A stretch of 36,662 nt of DNA from Candidatus Yanofskybacteria bacterium RIFCSPHIGHO2_01_FULL_41_26 (lineage in GTDB: Bacteria; Patescibacteria; Paceibacteria; 2-02-FULL-40-12; GWA2-44-9), in assembly GCA_001794055.1 (NCBI GenBank), contig MGJB01000011.1, forward strand, positions 1-36,662, in the 5' to 3' direction. Below are positions 6,485 through 14,928 of this stretch, one piece after another (the stretch's first letter is position 1; each line of letters opens with the position of its first letter). Under the pieces are notes generated by a model. It was not told the origin of the DNA, did not search any database, and saw only the letters and a list, made by a program, of their open reading frames with translations. Position numbers and translations under genes: made by a program.

Positions 6485-8285
6485 AGTACGGCATTACTTT
6501 CCAGATCTTTCCGTCTTTACCAACGAGATATACTGCTTCATCTTGGTCAAGATAAGCATTTGTGAATGCCTCTTGACTTGAAACTTTGAGAGTCTTGAAC
6601 AAGGTTCCGTTTGCCTTGCTTAACAGATAAATTCTGCCCATATTTTTGTTAATCAAATAAAGATATTGTGAATTTTTGGTTGTTGCCAATAAACTTGAAT
6701 CATCTGGAAAAACGAGAGTGTTTGTTTCGTTTTCTTTTTTGCCCTTGTAATATGTAGCAAGGAGGCCTGATTTATTTAAAACATAAACCTTTCCGTCAAC
6801 AGCTATCAACAATGATTCGGGAAGTAATGCTTCGCTTTTGAGCCATTGAACGGCATCTTTAGGCTTGTTGGAAATGTCGGAAATCTTAGAAATTCCGTCA
6901 GCACCAATAAAATAAAGATTATCTTCATAAATATCTAAACCAGTTGCGCCTGTTCTTGTTTTTTCAGAAGCAAGCAGAGCTGCTTTATCGCTTACGCTCT
7001 TCGGTAATGTTTCGGTAAGGATGGGAGATGATTCCACGGCTTGATCCAGATTATCTAAAAGCTTAACTATTTCACTTTTGGCATCGTCTGTTTTTTTTGA
7101 AGAAACTGCTAAGTTGATACTGGCAATGGAACCGAGTAAAAGTTTTCTTGCGCTTAAAAAGTCGTTTTGGTTAATTTTGGTCTTGGCAAGTTTTATATTG
7201 TTTTGAGCTTCATTAATCGCACTAGATGTCTGTTTTTGTTCCGGACTGACGAAAAAGAATGTCTTGGCGGTCCAAGCTCCGATTAGGATCAAGATTCCTA
7301 ATGACGTAAAAAATACTACTTTGTTTTGTCTTTTTGGTAAAAACATTTTTATTTTTCCGAGGACGGTTATAAAGGGATTATTTTTTTTGCCTAATGCGAA
7401 CTCAGATCTTATTATTCTCGGAAGTTCCGGTTCGGGGATTATATATTCAGATTGTTTATCGCCTTCTTTAGGTGGTTTTTTCTCGTCAATTTCGGATACT
7501 GTGATTGGAGAAGGGATAACTTTTGCTGCTTTGGGAATAACTGCCGGCTCTTTGACCTTATCGAGGTTAATATACAAAGCAGCATAAGTAAAGTCAACTT
7601 TTTCTCCTTTTATCTCTCCTATCTTTTCAAGGAACTGTTTGGCGTTGAGCTTAAGAAAATTTTCTTTGATGGCCTTCTCTTTTATAGCGGCCAATCGGCT
7701 GGGGCAAAAAGCCAACACTTTATCTCCGTGAGCAATTCTGCCGGAGACGATATGGGAAAATTCCTTTTCTTCCACTTTTTCTTTTGTGAAGAGATCTATG
7801 TTGTTAAGAATGTCTATTGTTTTATTGTCGCGAGCAAGAAGTATTTTGAATTTGCCTAATTTGGATATGTTTATATTTTCTCCGGTAAGAGCAAAAATAC
7901 CGATATTGATCTTGGCGTCCTTATTAATGAAAAATTCATCAACGACATCGTTGATTTTCCTTAGTGTTGCCGAAAATGCTTCTTTTGGAGAAAGATCGGG
8001 ATTTGAGTAATATTCACGTTTGGCTAGTGAGGCGACAAGATTGGTGGCGTAAGCGACATCGGACTCTTCCGTATTGTCTTTTGAGCTTGAATCTTTATGG
8101 GTATCGAAGCTCCGTTGAATATTCCCAACAACATATAAGTTACCCAAACTTCTCTTGCTTTCATCGGCATGGTAATCATATGAGAAAATATCGAAGTGTC
8201 CTTCTTTTGGTGACCCTTTGATAAGTATTTCTGTTTGAGTTGGTTTTAGGAAAATTTTTTCCACGTTTGTAGTTGCAATCTGCAA
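6477..8285 (-). CDS. Membrane protein with N-terminal PP2C-like and C-terminal propeller-like regions
   Basis: I do not recognise a named family. The 602-residue protein has an N-terminal ~230-residue part whose pattern resembles a PP2C-type phosphatase fold (NIGIFALTGENINISKLGKF; RIAHGDKVLAFCPSRL), but I do not see the usual paired aspartates that bind metal. A Pro/Lys-rich linker follows. One transmembrane helix (VVFFTSLGILILIGAW, ~residues 325-345) precedes a helical region rich in Lys and Asn. The last ~160 residues contain repeating GxDGI/GKVYVL/KDGKIWKV blades like a beta-propeller. The layout suggests a membrane-anchored sensor with cytoplasmic N-terminus and external propeller. The start is uncertain: TTG at 8285 or GTG at 8264. 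The gene is convergent with rplL. Confidence 0.6.
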   Translation of the reverse strand: MQIATTNVEKIFLKPTQTEILIKGSPKEGHFDIFSYDYHADESKRSLGNLYVVGNIQRSFDTHKDSSSKDNTEESDVAYATNLVASLAKREYYSNPDLSPKEAFSATLRKINDVVDEFFINKDAKINIGIFALTGENINISKLGKFKILLARDNKTIDILNNIDLFTKEKVEEKEFSHIVSGRIAHGDKVLAFCPSRLAAIKEKAIKENFLKLNAKQFLEKIGEIKGEKVDFTYAALYINLDKVKEPAVIPKAAKVIPSPITVSEIDEKKPPKEGDKQSEYIIPEPELPRIIRSEFALGKKNNPFITVLGKIKMFLPKRQNKVVFFTSLGILILIGAWTAKTFFFVSPEQKQTSSAINEAQNNIKLAKTKINQNDFLSARKLLLGSIASINLAVSSKKTDDAKSEIVKLLDNLDQAVESSPILTETLPKSVSDKAALLASEKTRTGATGLDIYEDNLYFIGADGISKISDISNKPKDAVQWLKSEALLPESLLIAVDGKVYVLNKSGLLATYYKGKKENETNTLVFPDDSSLLATTKNSQYLYLINKNMGRIYLLSKANGTLFKTLKVSSQEAFTNAYLDQDEAVYLVGKDGKIWKVMPYSI

Positions 8286-8330
8286 TAAATTAATTTATCT
8301 TATATTCATTCTAATTCACTTTTAATATAA

Positions 8331-8918
8331 ATGTCAAAGGATACTCTTGATAACATGTTTGGTTCGAAGATTAGGGTTAAGGTCCTGAAGTTCTTATTCC
8401 GGAATTATCCCGGAGAATTTTCTGTAGGAGAACTATCTGGAAAGTTGCAAGAAACAAATTTAGCGCTAAAGCGGGAACTAGAAGCTCTTGCTAAATTTTA
8501 TTTAATTAAAAAAAAGAAAACAATCAAAATTAAGTACTATTTGAATTCCAATTTTGAGTTTTTCGAGGAATTAAAAGCCCTTATTCTGAAAGCCTCTCCA
8601 GCGGAAAATAATAAAATGGTCGCTAAAATTTTAAAACTTGGCAGAGTAAAACTGGCTGTAGTTTCCGGGGTTTTTTTGAACGGCAACGGCGGCGCCAGTG
8701 ATAATTCCATAGCCGATCTTTTTATTGTTGGAGATGATATAAACAAAGATAAATTGAGAAAGTTTTTAAAAGCGCTTGAAGCGGAAGTTGGCAAGGAAAT
8801 AAAATTAAGCATTATGGACAAAGAAGAGTTTGATTATCGGTACGGCATGTTTGACAGATTTGTCAGGGTACTATTGGAATCTCCTCACGAAAAAATAATA
8901 AATAAGCTCGGACTATAG
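8331..8918 (+). CDS. Winged-helix protein with a degenerate nucleotidyltransferase-like domain
   Basis: The 195-residue protein begins with a winged helix-turn-helix (SKIRVKVLKFLFRNYPGEFSV...ELSGKLQETNLALKRELEAL, shown in part). A basic segment KKKKTIKIKYYLN follows, which may touch nucleic acid. Residues ~100-180 (LAVVSGVFLNGNGG...SIADLFIVGDDI) have the pattern of a nucleotidyltransferase fold with a weak active site. Similar two-part proteins are common in Patescibacteria but lack an assigned role. The gene is divergent from the 602-residue membrane protein, with 45 bases between the starts, and is followed 6 bases later by tRNA-Val. A transcription-regulatory role is inference. Confidence 0.6.
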   Translation: MSKDTLDNMFGSKIRVKVLKFLFRNYPGEFSVGELSGKLQETNLALKRELEALAKFYLIKKKKTIKIKYYLNSNFEFFEELKALILKASPAENNKMVAKILKLGRVKLAVVSGVFLNGNGGASDNSIADLFIVGDDINKDKLRKFLKALEAEVGKEIKLSIMDKEEFDYRYGMFDRFVRVLLESPHEKIINKLGL

Positions 8919-8924
8919 AACATT

Positions 8925-8997
<73 letters not shown>

Positions 8998-9033
8998 AAT
9001 CTGATTTTCTGCAAATTTACCGACTATGCAAGT

Positions 9034-9062
9034 TTGACATTTGCCCTCTTTTCCTGTTATAA
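9034..9062 (+). promoter_or_regulatory. Promoter of the guanylate kinase gene
   Basis: TTGACA (9034-9039), 17-base spacer, TTATAA (9057-9062). The predicted start is near 9069, giving a leader of ~26 bases. Confidence 0.7.
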
Positions 9063-9094
9063 AAACACCAGCTGCTCATTAAAAAGACGGATAT

Positions 9095-9700
9095 ATGATC
9101 CTAACTCTGACCGGCGCCTCCGGCGCCGGCAAGACAACCATTGCCAAGAAACTTCTGAAAAACCTTACCATTGATGCACAGATGGTTCCCAGCTACACTA
9201 TCCGTAAATTCCGCAAGCCGAGGCCTACCGACATACCCGGTGAGTATAAATATGTAACCAGACTCTGGTTCTGGTTCCTAGAAAAAATCGGGGCTTTCCT
9301 TTGGACAGTTCATGTTCATGGCAACAGTTATGGCACCACAAAACGCTGGGTAGTCAGAGGATTACGGGATGACAATACGATTCATATTATGATTTTATTG
9401 TCCGATGCGATAAAAACCCTGAGAGAGTTTGCTGAAGAAAAGGGTCTTTTAGATCAGGTCTACTCTTTTTATATCTGTTCTCCGCCACAGGAGGTTTTAA
9501 GAGTAAGATTGGAAAAGCGGGGAGATAGTCAGGGAGAAGTAAAGAAGCGTTTGGCGGATTGCCTTAAATGGGACCAGAATGCTTTAAGTTCGGGTATCTC
9601 ATATGAATTCGTCAAAAACGATGGAGAAATTCGAGAAGCCGTAGTAGAAATAAAGGATCGTTTTCTTTTGAAATTTGAAGCCTCTGAAAGTTTATTCTAA
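9095..9700 (+). CDS. gmk: Guanylate kinase-like nucleoside monophosphate kinase
   Basis: Guanylate kinase phosphorylates GMP to GDP with ATP in the cytoplasm. The 201-residue protein starts with a P-loop (TGASGAGKTT, residues 6-15). The GMP-binding segment SYTIRKFRKPRPTDIPGEY (33-51) keeps the arginines and the RP-x-GE pattern. HGNSYGT corresponds to the conserved VHGNYYGT motif of the family. A bulky segment YKYVTRLWFWFLEKIGAFLW replaces the usual F(I/V)S-x-x-F-x-x-MI-x-x-G stretch, so it is a divergent member. It could also be a related P-loop kinase. It has its own promoter and a weak terminator. Confidence 0.72.
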   Translation: MILTLTGASGAGKTTIAKKLLKNLTIDAQMVPSYTIRKFRKPRPTDIPGEYKYVTRLWFWFLEKIGAFLWTVHVHGNSYGTTKRWVVRGLRDDNTIHIMILLSDAIKTLREFAEEKGLLDQVYSFYICSPPQEVLRVRLEKRGDSQGEVKKRLADCLKWDQNALSSGISYEFVKNDGEIREAVVEIKDRFLLKFEASESLF

Positions 9701-9703
9701 TTC

Positions 9704-9727
9704 CCACCCAAAAGGTGGATTTTTAAT
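9704..9727 (+). terminator. Weak intrinsic terminator after gmk
   Basis: CCACC-CAAAA-GGTGG (9704-9718) is followed by a T-rich stretch ATTTTTAATTTT. The stem is only 5 base pairs. Confidence 0.55.
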
Positions 9728-9753
9728 TTTAAAGCATTCCAAGTTATGCACAC

Positions 9754-9781
9754 TTGCATGGAGTCGAGGCAGTGCTATACT
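9754..9781 (+). promoter_or_regulatory. Promoter of the mraZ division/cell-wall operon
   Basis: TTGCAT (9754-9759), 16-base spacer, TATACT (9776-9781), with an extended TG before the -10 box. The predicted start is near 9788, just before the MraZ boxes. Confidence 0.7.
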
Positions 9782-9790
9782 TAATCTTGT

Positions 9791-9815
9791 AAGTGGAGGA
9801 AAGTGGATAAGAGTG
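9791..9815 (+). promoter_or_regulatory. MraZ-binding box array
   Basis: AAGTGGAGGA, AAGTGGATAA and GAGTG follow each other at 10-base spacing. MraZ is known to bind such 10-base-spaced GTGG-type direct repeats ahead of its own gene, so this is a likely autoregulatory operator immediately downstream of the transcript start. Confidence 0.7.
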
Positions 9816-9833
9816 TTAATAATTAACATTTCT

Positions 9834-9880
9834 TGTGGATAACCGACTTGCGAAGTCGGTAAGATCAAAATTGTGGATAA
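9834..9880 (-). promoter_or_regulatory. Two perfect DnaA-box matches in the mraZ leader
   Basis: TGTGGATAA, the complement of the consensus TTATCCACA, occurs at 9834-9842 and 9872-9880. A related AGTGGATAA is at 9802-9810. An 8-base-arm hairpin ACCGACTT-GCG-AAGTCGGT (9842-9860) lies between the two perfect copies. Confidence 0.55.
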
Positions 9881-9882
9881 CT

Positions 9883-10317
9883 ATGTTAATTGGCGAATAT
9901 CAACACAATCTGGATCCCAAAAAAAGGCTCGCTATCCCGTCAAAATTCAGGAAAGAGCTTGGGGATGGAGCTGTTCTAACCAAGGGTCTTGATGGCTGTT
10001 TATTCATTTTTCCTTTAAAGAATTGGTCGCCGTTTGCAGAGATGCTGGGAGGATTATCTATTGGTAAACAGGACACGAGGTCGTTTGCCCGCCTATTTCT
10101 TTCAGGTGCTGTAGATGTGGAGTTTGATTCATTGGGGAGGATATTGGTACCGGATAATTTAAAAAAATACGCAAATTTAAACAAAAAAATCATAATAGCA
10201 GGATTGTTTAATAGGTTAGAAATCTGGGATGAAGAAAAGTGGAGTATGTACAAGGATAATTTAGAAAAAAATTCAGATAAAACAGCCGAGAAGTTGGGGG
10301 AACTCGGATTGATATGA
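9883..10317 (+). CDS. mraZ: Transcriptional regulator MraZ
   Basis: MraZ is the DNA-binding repressor at the head of the dcw cluster. The 144-residue protein has two SpoVT/AbrB-type half-domains: MLIGEYQHNLDPKKRLAIPSK (residues 1-21, cut here to LDPKKRLAIPSKFR) and VEFDSLGRILVPDNLKKYA (~80-98). A frame extension to GTG 9835 would add 16 residues and run through a DnaA-box match and a hairpin; the ATG at 9883 gives the canonical N-terminus. There is no clear Shine-Dalgarno. rsmH begins 4 bases after its stop. Confidence 0.92.
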   Translation: MLIGEYQHNLDPKKRLAIPSKFRKELGDGAVLTKGLDGCLFIFPLKNWSPFAEMLGGLSIGKQDTRSFARLFLSGAVDVEFDSLGRILVPDNLKKYANLNKKIIIAGLFNRLEIWDEEKWSMYKDNLEKNSDKTAEKLGELGLI

Positions 10318-10321
10318 GTAT

Positions 10322-11191
10322 ATGGTTCACAAGCCTGTTCTTGTAAATGAAGTTATTGAGTATCTGAGCCTGGAGCCAGGAAATAAGGTGATTGATGCCA
10401 CCCTGGACGGAGGAGGACACGCTTTAGCAATTTTAGAAAAATTTAAAGACATAAAAATTTTAGGAATAGAATGGGATCCGGAACTGTTTAAAAATTTAAA
10501 AATAACAGATAGCAGATTAATAAAGATTAATGATAGTTATGTAAACTTAAAAAAAGTAGTAAAAGATTACAAGTTTGAACCAGATGGTATATTGTTTGAT
10601 CTTGGGTTGTCGTCATGGCATTACGAAGAAAGCGGCAGAGGATTTTCTTTCAAGAAAAATGAAACGTTGGACATGAGGTTTAACCAAGAAATTCAAACCG
10701 AAAGCGCTCTTGATATTGTGAATAAATCAAGCGAGGAGGAATTAAGGGAGCTGATAAGTTCTTTGGGCGAGGAACAGTTTGCCGGAAACATAGCCAAGAA
10801 TATTGTCCGAATCAGACGCGAAAAACCGATTGTGATGACAGGGGAGTTGGTAAGCGTGATAAACCAGTCGGTTCCTGATTGGTATAAGCATCGAAAGATA
10901 CACTTTGCGACCAAAACATTTCAAGCTTTGAGAGTTTCGGTAAACGATGAACTTGTAAATATCAGAAAAGGACTAATGGCAGCCATAGAGGTGTTAAAGC
11001 CTAAAGGAAGATTGGCGATGATAGCGTTTCAAGGATTGGAAAATAAAGTAGCCAAGGAAATTTTTAGAGAAAAGAAGAAAAATGGAGTCATAGAATTTGT
11101 GGTGAAAGGTGCGGTTAAACCTTCTTGGGAAGAACAAAAATCTAATCCGAGAGCGAGGAGTGCCAAGATGAAGGTTATACAGAAAATTTAA
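10322..11191 (+). CDS. rsmH: 16S rRNA (cytosine(1402)-N4)-methyltransferase RsmH
   Basis: RsmH methylates C1402 in the decoding centre of 16S rRNA using SAM. The 289-residue protein starts with the family signature HKPVLVNEVIEYL. The SAM site is DATLDGGGHA (residues ~25-34). FDLGLSSWHYEESGRGFSF (~95-113) and the C-terminal KPSWEEQKSNPRARSAKM are diagnostic. The length is slightly shorter than the usual ~310. It is the second gene of the mraZ operon. Confidence 0.95.
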   Translation: MVHKPVLVNEVIEYLSLEPGNKVIDATLDGGGHALAILEKFKDIKILGIEWDPELFKNLKITDSRLIKINDSYVNLKKVVKDYKFEPDGILFDLGLSSWHYEESGRGFSFKKNETLDMRFNQEIQTESALDIVNKSSEEELRELISSLGEEQFAGNIAKNIVRIRREKPIVMTGELVSVINQSVPDWYKHRKIHFATKTFQALRVSVNDELVNIRKGLMAAIEVLKPKGRLAMIAFQGLENKVAKEIFREKKKNGVIEFVVKGAVKPSWEEQKSNPRARSAKMKVIQKI

Positions 11192-11225
11192 ACGGGATGG
11201 GAAGGAATGCCCTAGCCCTAAAAAA

Positions 11226-11579
11226 GTGACAGTAACCAAACATGCGGCCATGCCTATCGGCAGGCAGGTAGCTAAAGAGTTAAACCATAATTCAGTAAGT
11301 ACGGTTTTCCTGATAAACACAATTGTATTGTTAACTGTGGGACTCCTGGCGGTTTATTATGTAATTCAGGCCAACATAATTGCGGCCGGCAGTTATAAAA
11401 TAGACGTGTTAAACCAAAAACTCCAGTCTCTAAATGAGACTCACAGTTATTTGGCTGCCCAAGAGCTGTCAATGGAAGATCCGACGAGGGTTCTTAATTT
11501 TGCTTTAAGCAAAAACATGGTTGAAGCAAAAGATGCTGTTTATTTGTTTGAAAATGGAGAGGTGGCTTTGAGGCCATAA
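11226..11579 (+). CDS. ftsL: FtsL-like septum protein
   Basis: This is a 117-residue bitopic membrane protein in the ftsL position between rsmH and ftsI. It has a short cytoplasmic N-terminus, one transmembrane helix (TVFLINTIVLLTVGLLAVYYV, residues ~26-45, cut here), and a coiled-coil-like region (KIDVLNQKLQSLNETHSYL) outside. FtsL works with FtsB and FtsQ to activate septal wall synthesis. The start is uncertain: GTG at 11226 is the best upstream option. The residues MPIGRQ near the N-terminus are encoded by a palindromic repeat and are probably an insertion. Sequence alone would not identify it; position and topology do. Confidence 0.7.
   Translation: MTVTKHAAMPIGRQVAKELNHNSVSTVFLINTIVLLTVGLLAVYYVIQANIIAAGSYKIDVLNQKLQSLNETHSYLAAQELSMEDPTRVLNFALSKNMVEAKDAVYLFENGEVALRP
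11251..11268. repeat. GC-rich palindrome inside ftsL
   Basis: TGCC-TATC-GGCA followed by GGCAGG. It is nearly identical to the copy in hrcA (27838-27853) and encodes the same peptide frame MPxGRQ. Confidence 0.75.
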
Positions 11580-11580
11580 T

Positions 11581-13317
11581 ATGAAATTGCATGATAATTT
11601 ACGCATAAATATATTTTTTATTCTTGTCTTGATTGTTTCAAGCCTGATTTTATACAGGCTTTTTATTTTATCTTATATCCGACATTCGGTTTATTCCCGT
11701 ACTGCGACGGCTCAAAAAGATAATGTCACTAACATTTTGGCCCGGGGTAATATATACATGAATGATCCGGCATCAAATAGCTTATTTCTTGCCGCTACCA
11801 ATAAAAAGTTTCCCTTGGCTTACGTTGTTCCTACTAAGGTTGACTGGGCAAACGATGAGGAAAAGACGACCCAAGCAGCAGATATTTTAAAAGTTGACAA
11901 AAATTTAATTCTAAACACAATCCAATCAGGGCAGAATTATTCTAAAGTTTTGGCAAGAAGGCTTGATGCGAGTCAGGTTGAGGGTATAAAAAATTTAAAC
12001 TTAAGAGGACTAGGGATTTCATATGAAACTGACAGATTTTATCCTGGACAAAAATTGGCGGCTAATGTTTTGGGTTTTTTGGGATATGATTTGAACGGTC
12101 GTTCGGGACAATATGGGATTGAATCTTATTATGATGACGATCTTTTTGGCAGGGCAGGAGTAAAATCATCGACCGCGACAGGAATGTTTAGTTTTATTAA
12201 AAATATTGTTTATCGCAATAAGAAAAGTTCGCTGGCTGGTGAAAACGATGCATTCAACCGTCCGTCGGATGTTGTTTTGACTATAGACAAAAATATTCAG
12301 GCTTATGCAGAAGACAAGCTTGAAAATGTGCTGAAAAAATGGAATGCCCAAGGGGGGACAATTATTGTTCAGGACCCCAATACCGGCAAAATATTAGCTA
12401 TGGCCGATAAGCCGTCATTTGATCCTAATAATTATAGTGATTATCAATCCGGCTTGTTTTTGAATAAAGGCGTGCAAGAAGTCTTTGAGCCCGGTTCGTC
12501 TTTCAAACCCATAACGATGTCTATGGGACTAGATCTCGGCAGAGTTTCTTCTCAAACGACATTTACCGATGTTGGTTTTGTTCAAGCCGCTGAATATACA
12601 ATACATAATTTCAGCAACAAAATTTTCGGTTCTCAAACGATGTCTCAAGTATTGGAAAAATCCATAAATACCGGAGCCATGTTTGTCGAAAATCTTGTGG
12701 GTGATGAAAACTTTCTTAACTATGCCATCAACACCGGATTCGGACAAAGAACAGGCATAGATCTACCGGGCGAGGTAAACGGAGATATAACTAATTTATA
12801 CAGTGGGAGAAAAATTAATTATCTGACGGCATCGTTCGGCCAGGGAATTGCGGTTACGTCCATACAGCTTATTAATGCTTACTCGGCTATTGCAAATGGG
12901 GGCAAGCTTATGAAACCTTATGTTGTTGAAAAGATAATCAAAGAAGGAGGAGAAGAAGTGATTACCAAGCCGGAGATAATAAGCATTCCATTTTCAAAAA
13001 AAACATCAGACAAATTGAAGTCGATGCTGATTGGGGTGGTAGATAACGGCTTTGATAAAGCCAAGATTAAGGGGTATGATATAGCCGGTAAAACCGGGAC
13101 TGCGCAAATACCTGACGGGAAAGGCGGTTACGACAAAACGGAATTTATTCACGATTTTATGGGGTTTGCGCCGGCTTATGATCCTAAGTTTGTAATTTTG
13201 ATAAAAATGGACCGGCCCAAAGGTATTCAATTTGCCGCCGACAGTTTGTCTCCGACGTTCAGAGAAATGGCGCAGTTTTTAATTAATTATTACAAAATTC
13301 CACCTACTAGAAAGTAA
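11581..13317 (+). CDS. ftsI: Penicillin-binding transpeptidase (FtsI/PBP2-type)
   Basis: This D,D-transpeptidase cross-links peptidoglycan at the division site. The 578-residue protein has an N-terminal membrane helix (residues ~8-30), a dimerisation/pedestal region with ARRLDASQVEGIKNL, and the transpeptidase domain. All three active-site motifs are present: Ser306-Ser-Phe-Lys309 (nucleophile), Ser361-Ile-Asn363 and Lys504-Thr-Gly506. The PASTA domains seen in some Gram-positive relatives are absent. It starts one base after the ftsL stop and is followed by murF after 4 bases, so the genes are surely co-transcribed. Confidence 0.93.
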   Translation: MKLHDNLRINIFFILVLIVSSLILYRLFILSYIRHSVYSRTATAQKDNVTNILARGNIYMNDPASNSLFLAATNKKFPLAYVVPTKVDWANDEEKTTQAADILKVDKNLILNTIQSGQNYSKVLARRLDASQVEGIKNLNLRGLGISYETDRFYPGQKLAANVLGFLGYDLNGRSGQYGIESYYDDDLFGRAGVKSSTATGMFSFIKNIVYRNKKSSLAGENDAFNRPSDVVLTIDKNIQAYAEDKLENVLKKWNAQGGTIIVQDPNTGKILAMADKPSFDPNNYSDYQSGLFLNKGVQEVFEPGSSFKPITMSMGLDLGRVSSQTTFTDVGFVQAAEYTIHNFSNKIFGSQTMSQVLEKSINTGAMFVENLVGDENFLNYAINTGFGQRTGIDLPGEVNGDITNLYSGRKINYLTASFGQGIAVTSIQLINAYSAIANGGKLMKPYVVEKIIKEGGEEVITKPEIISIPFSKKTSDKLKSMLIGVVDNGFDKAKIKGYDIAGKTGTAQIPDGKGGYDKTEFIHDFMGFAPAYDPKFVILIKMDRPKGIQFAADSLSPTFREMAQFLINYYKIPPTRK

Positions 13318-13321
13318 ATCC

Positions 13322-14647
13322 ATGTATAAATTATCCCAAATCATTGTAGAAATACTAGCTAAAATATATTTGTGGCGTTTTGACCCGAAAATTATTGGAG
13401 TTACCGGAAATGTCGGAAAGACATCCGCAAAAGAAGCAATCGGCTTGGTTGTAAGTAAAATTAAAAAAGTCAGAGTCGGTGGGGGAAATTTAAATAATGA
13501 AATTGGTCTGCCTTTTAATATTATTAGCGATTCAGTTGATGAATATTATGAGAAAGGCGGCAGTCTAATTTTTGGAATAAAATCTTTTTTTAAAGCAATT
13601 TTAGGCCTTCTCGGTTCTAACTATCCCGAAGTGCTTGTTTTGGAGTACGGAGCTGACAGACCGGGAGATATAAAAAAGTTATCTAAAAAATATAAACCGC
13701 ATGTTGGTGTAGTTACTGCGGTTGGGGAAGTGCCGGTTCATGTGGAATTTTTTTCTGGACCGGAGGGGGTGGCTCGTGAGAAAGGTCGACTGATTGAAGC
13801 ACTTTCAATTTCCGATTTTGCGGTTTTGAATTTTGACGATCTGGCGGTTCTTGAAATGAAAGAAAAAACAAAGGCTAAAACATTAACATATGGATTTGGT
13901 GAAGGGGCAACGGTACGAATCTCTAATCTTGAGCCATGGACAGAGAGCGGAATTCCTGAAGGAGTAAATTTTAAAATGAATTATAACGACACTCTCCATG
14001 GTGGCGGACAGGGTTTTGTGCCATTTAAACTAAGCGGTTCGTTGGGCAAATCCCAGGGTTATGCTGCTGCGGCCGCGGCCGCAGTCGGCTCAATTTTTGG
14101 CATGAATCTTGTTGATATAAGCGAAACTCTTTCCGAATATCAGGGACCGAAAGGGAGATTAAAAATATTGAAAGGAATTAAAAACTCCACAATTATAGAC
14201 GATACATATAATGCATCGCCTTTATCAACCCATCTTGCCCTAGAAACACTTAGAGATCTGCCTGCTGGCGAGGTGGGTTTACCGGGAACTCGGAAGATTG
14301 CCATGTTAGGTGATATGCTTGAATTGGGGAAATATACTATTCAGGCTCATCAGGAAATCGGCAATATGGCCGGAAGTTTTATTGACTTGCTTGTTTGTGT
14401 GGGTTCAAGGGCGAAATTTATCGCTGACAGTGCTTTTAATCAGATGCCCAAAGAAAATATTTACAGATTTGATACATCAGACGAAACAAAATTAAAAGTT
14501 AACGAATTAATTAATGAAGGGGATTTAGTTTTAGTGAAAGGTTCGCAGGGGATGCGCATGGAGAAAATTGTCGAAGAGATAATGGCCGAACCGGACAAAA
14601 AGAAAGAACTGCTCGTTCGCCAATCCGCTAAATGGCTCAAGAGATGA
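13322..14647 (+). CDS. murF: UDP-N-acetylmuramoyl-tripeptide:D-Ala-D-Ala ligase MurF
   Basis: MurF adds D-Ala-D-Ala to the UDP-MurNAc tripeptide in the cytoplasm, using ATP. The 441-residue protein carries the ATP-binding GVTGNVGKTS (residues 26-35), the substrate-proximal NLNNEIGLPFNI, the family motif DDTYNASPLS (~294-303) and MLGDMLELGKYT in the C-terminal domain. The block LPAGEVGLPGTR before MLGDM is encoded around a GC-rich palindrome and lies where MurF normally has a short loop, so it looks like an insertion. It is the last gene of the operon, with a strong hairpin overlapping its stop codon. Confidence 0.93.
   Translation: MYKLSQIIVEILAKIYLWRFDPKIIGVTGNVGKTSAKEAIGLVVSKIKKVRVGGGNLNNEIGLPFNIISDSVDEYYEKGGSLIFGIKSFFKAILGLLGSNYPEVLVLEYGADRPGDIKKLSKKYKPHVGVVTAVGEVPVHVEFFSGPEGVAREKGRLIEALSISDFAVLNFDDLAVLEMKEKTKAKTLTYGFGEGATVRISNLEPWTESGIPEGVNFKMNYNDTLHGGGQGFVPFKLSGSLGKSQGYAAAAAAAVGSIFGMNLVDISETLSEYQGPKGRLKILKGIKNSTIIDDTYNASPLSTHLALETLRDLPAGEVGLPGTRKIAMLGDMLELGKYTIQAHQEIGNMAGSFIDLLVCVGSRAKFIADSAFNQMPKENIYRFDTSDETKLKVNELINEGDLVLVKGSQGMRMEKIVEEIMAEPDKKKELLVRQSAKWLKR
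14259..14276. repeat. GC-rich palindrome-like insertion inside murF
   Basis: TGCCTGCTGGCGAGGTGG is a diverged member of the GCC-NNNN-GGC family and encodes LPAGEVG in a surface loop. Confidence 0.5.
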
Positions 14648-14692
14648 AGTTTTTATAAAGGTATCCTACGAGCCACTTATAAAAACTTTTGT
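14647..14692 (+). terminator. Terminator of the mraZ-murF operon
   Basis: AAGTTTTTATAA (14647-14658) and TTATAAAAACTT (14677-14688) form a 12-base-pair stem followed by TTG. It starts at the last base of the murF stop codon. Confidence 0.7.
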
Positions 14693-14702
14693 TCTGGTAA
14701 AC

Positions 14703-14724
14703 AAAAAACCCCGATGTTCTGGGG
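14703..14724 (-). terminator. Minus-strand terminator after the 43-residue gene
   Basis: Read on the minus strand, CCCC-AGAACATC-GGGG is followed by six T (A-run 14703-14708 on the plus strand). Confidence 0.7.
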
Positions 14725-14747
14725 CTTTGGGGGTTAATTGCCTATGG

Positions 14748-14879
14748 TCACTTCTTATTGAGGATATCTCGGATTTCTTTGAGCGTGTCAACTATGTTAG
14801 AAAGATAAAACAAAATCCAACATGCGATTATTAATACTATAACACCGAAAGCCCGAAATAACGCAGTAAGCTCATCCAT
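14748..14879 (-). CDS. Small single-span membrane protein (43 residues)
   Basis: This short gene has a complete set of signals on the minus strand. The promoter is TTGACA-N18-TAAAGT (14958-14929). A strong Shine-Dalgarno GGAGGG (14891-14886) lies 6 bases before the ATG, and a terminator follows at 14724-14703. The product begins MDELTALFRAFG, has one hydrophobic helix (VIVLIIACWILFYL, residues ~13-26) and a charged amphipathic tail (DTLKEIRDILNKK). I do not recognise a family. Small proteins of this shape can be regulators of membrane complexes or toxins, but neither is shown here. Confidence 0.75.
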   Translation of the reverse strand: MDELTALFRAFGVIVLIIACWILFYLSNIVDTLKEIRDILNKK

Positions 14880-14928
14880 CTTTCTCCCTCCACTTGTGGA
14901 AAGAATTTACTAAAAAGAACGTAAAAAT

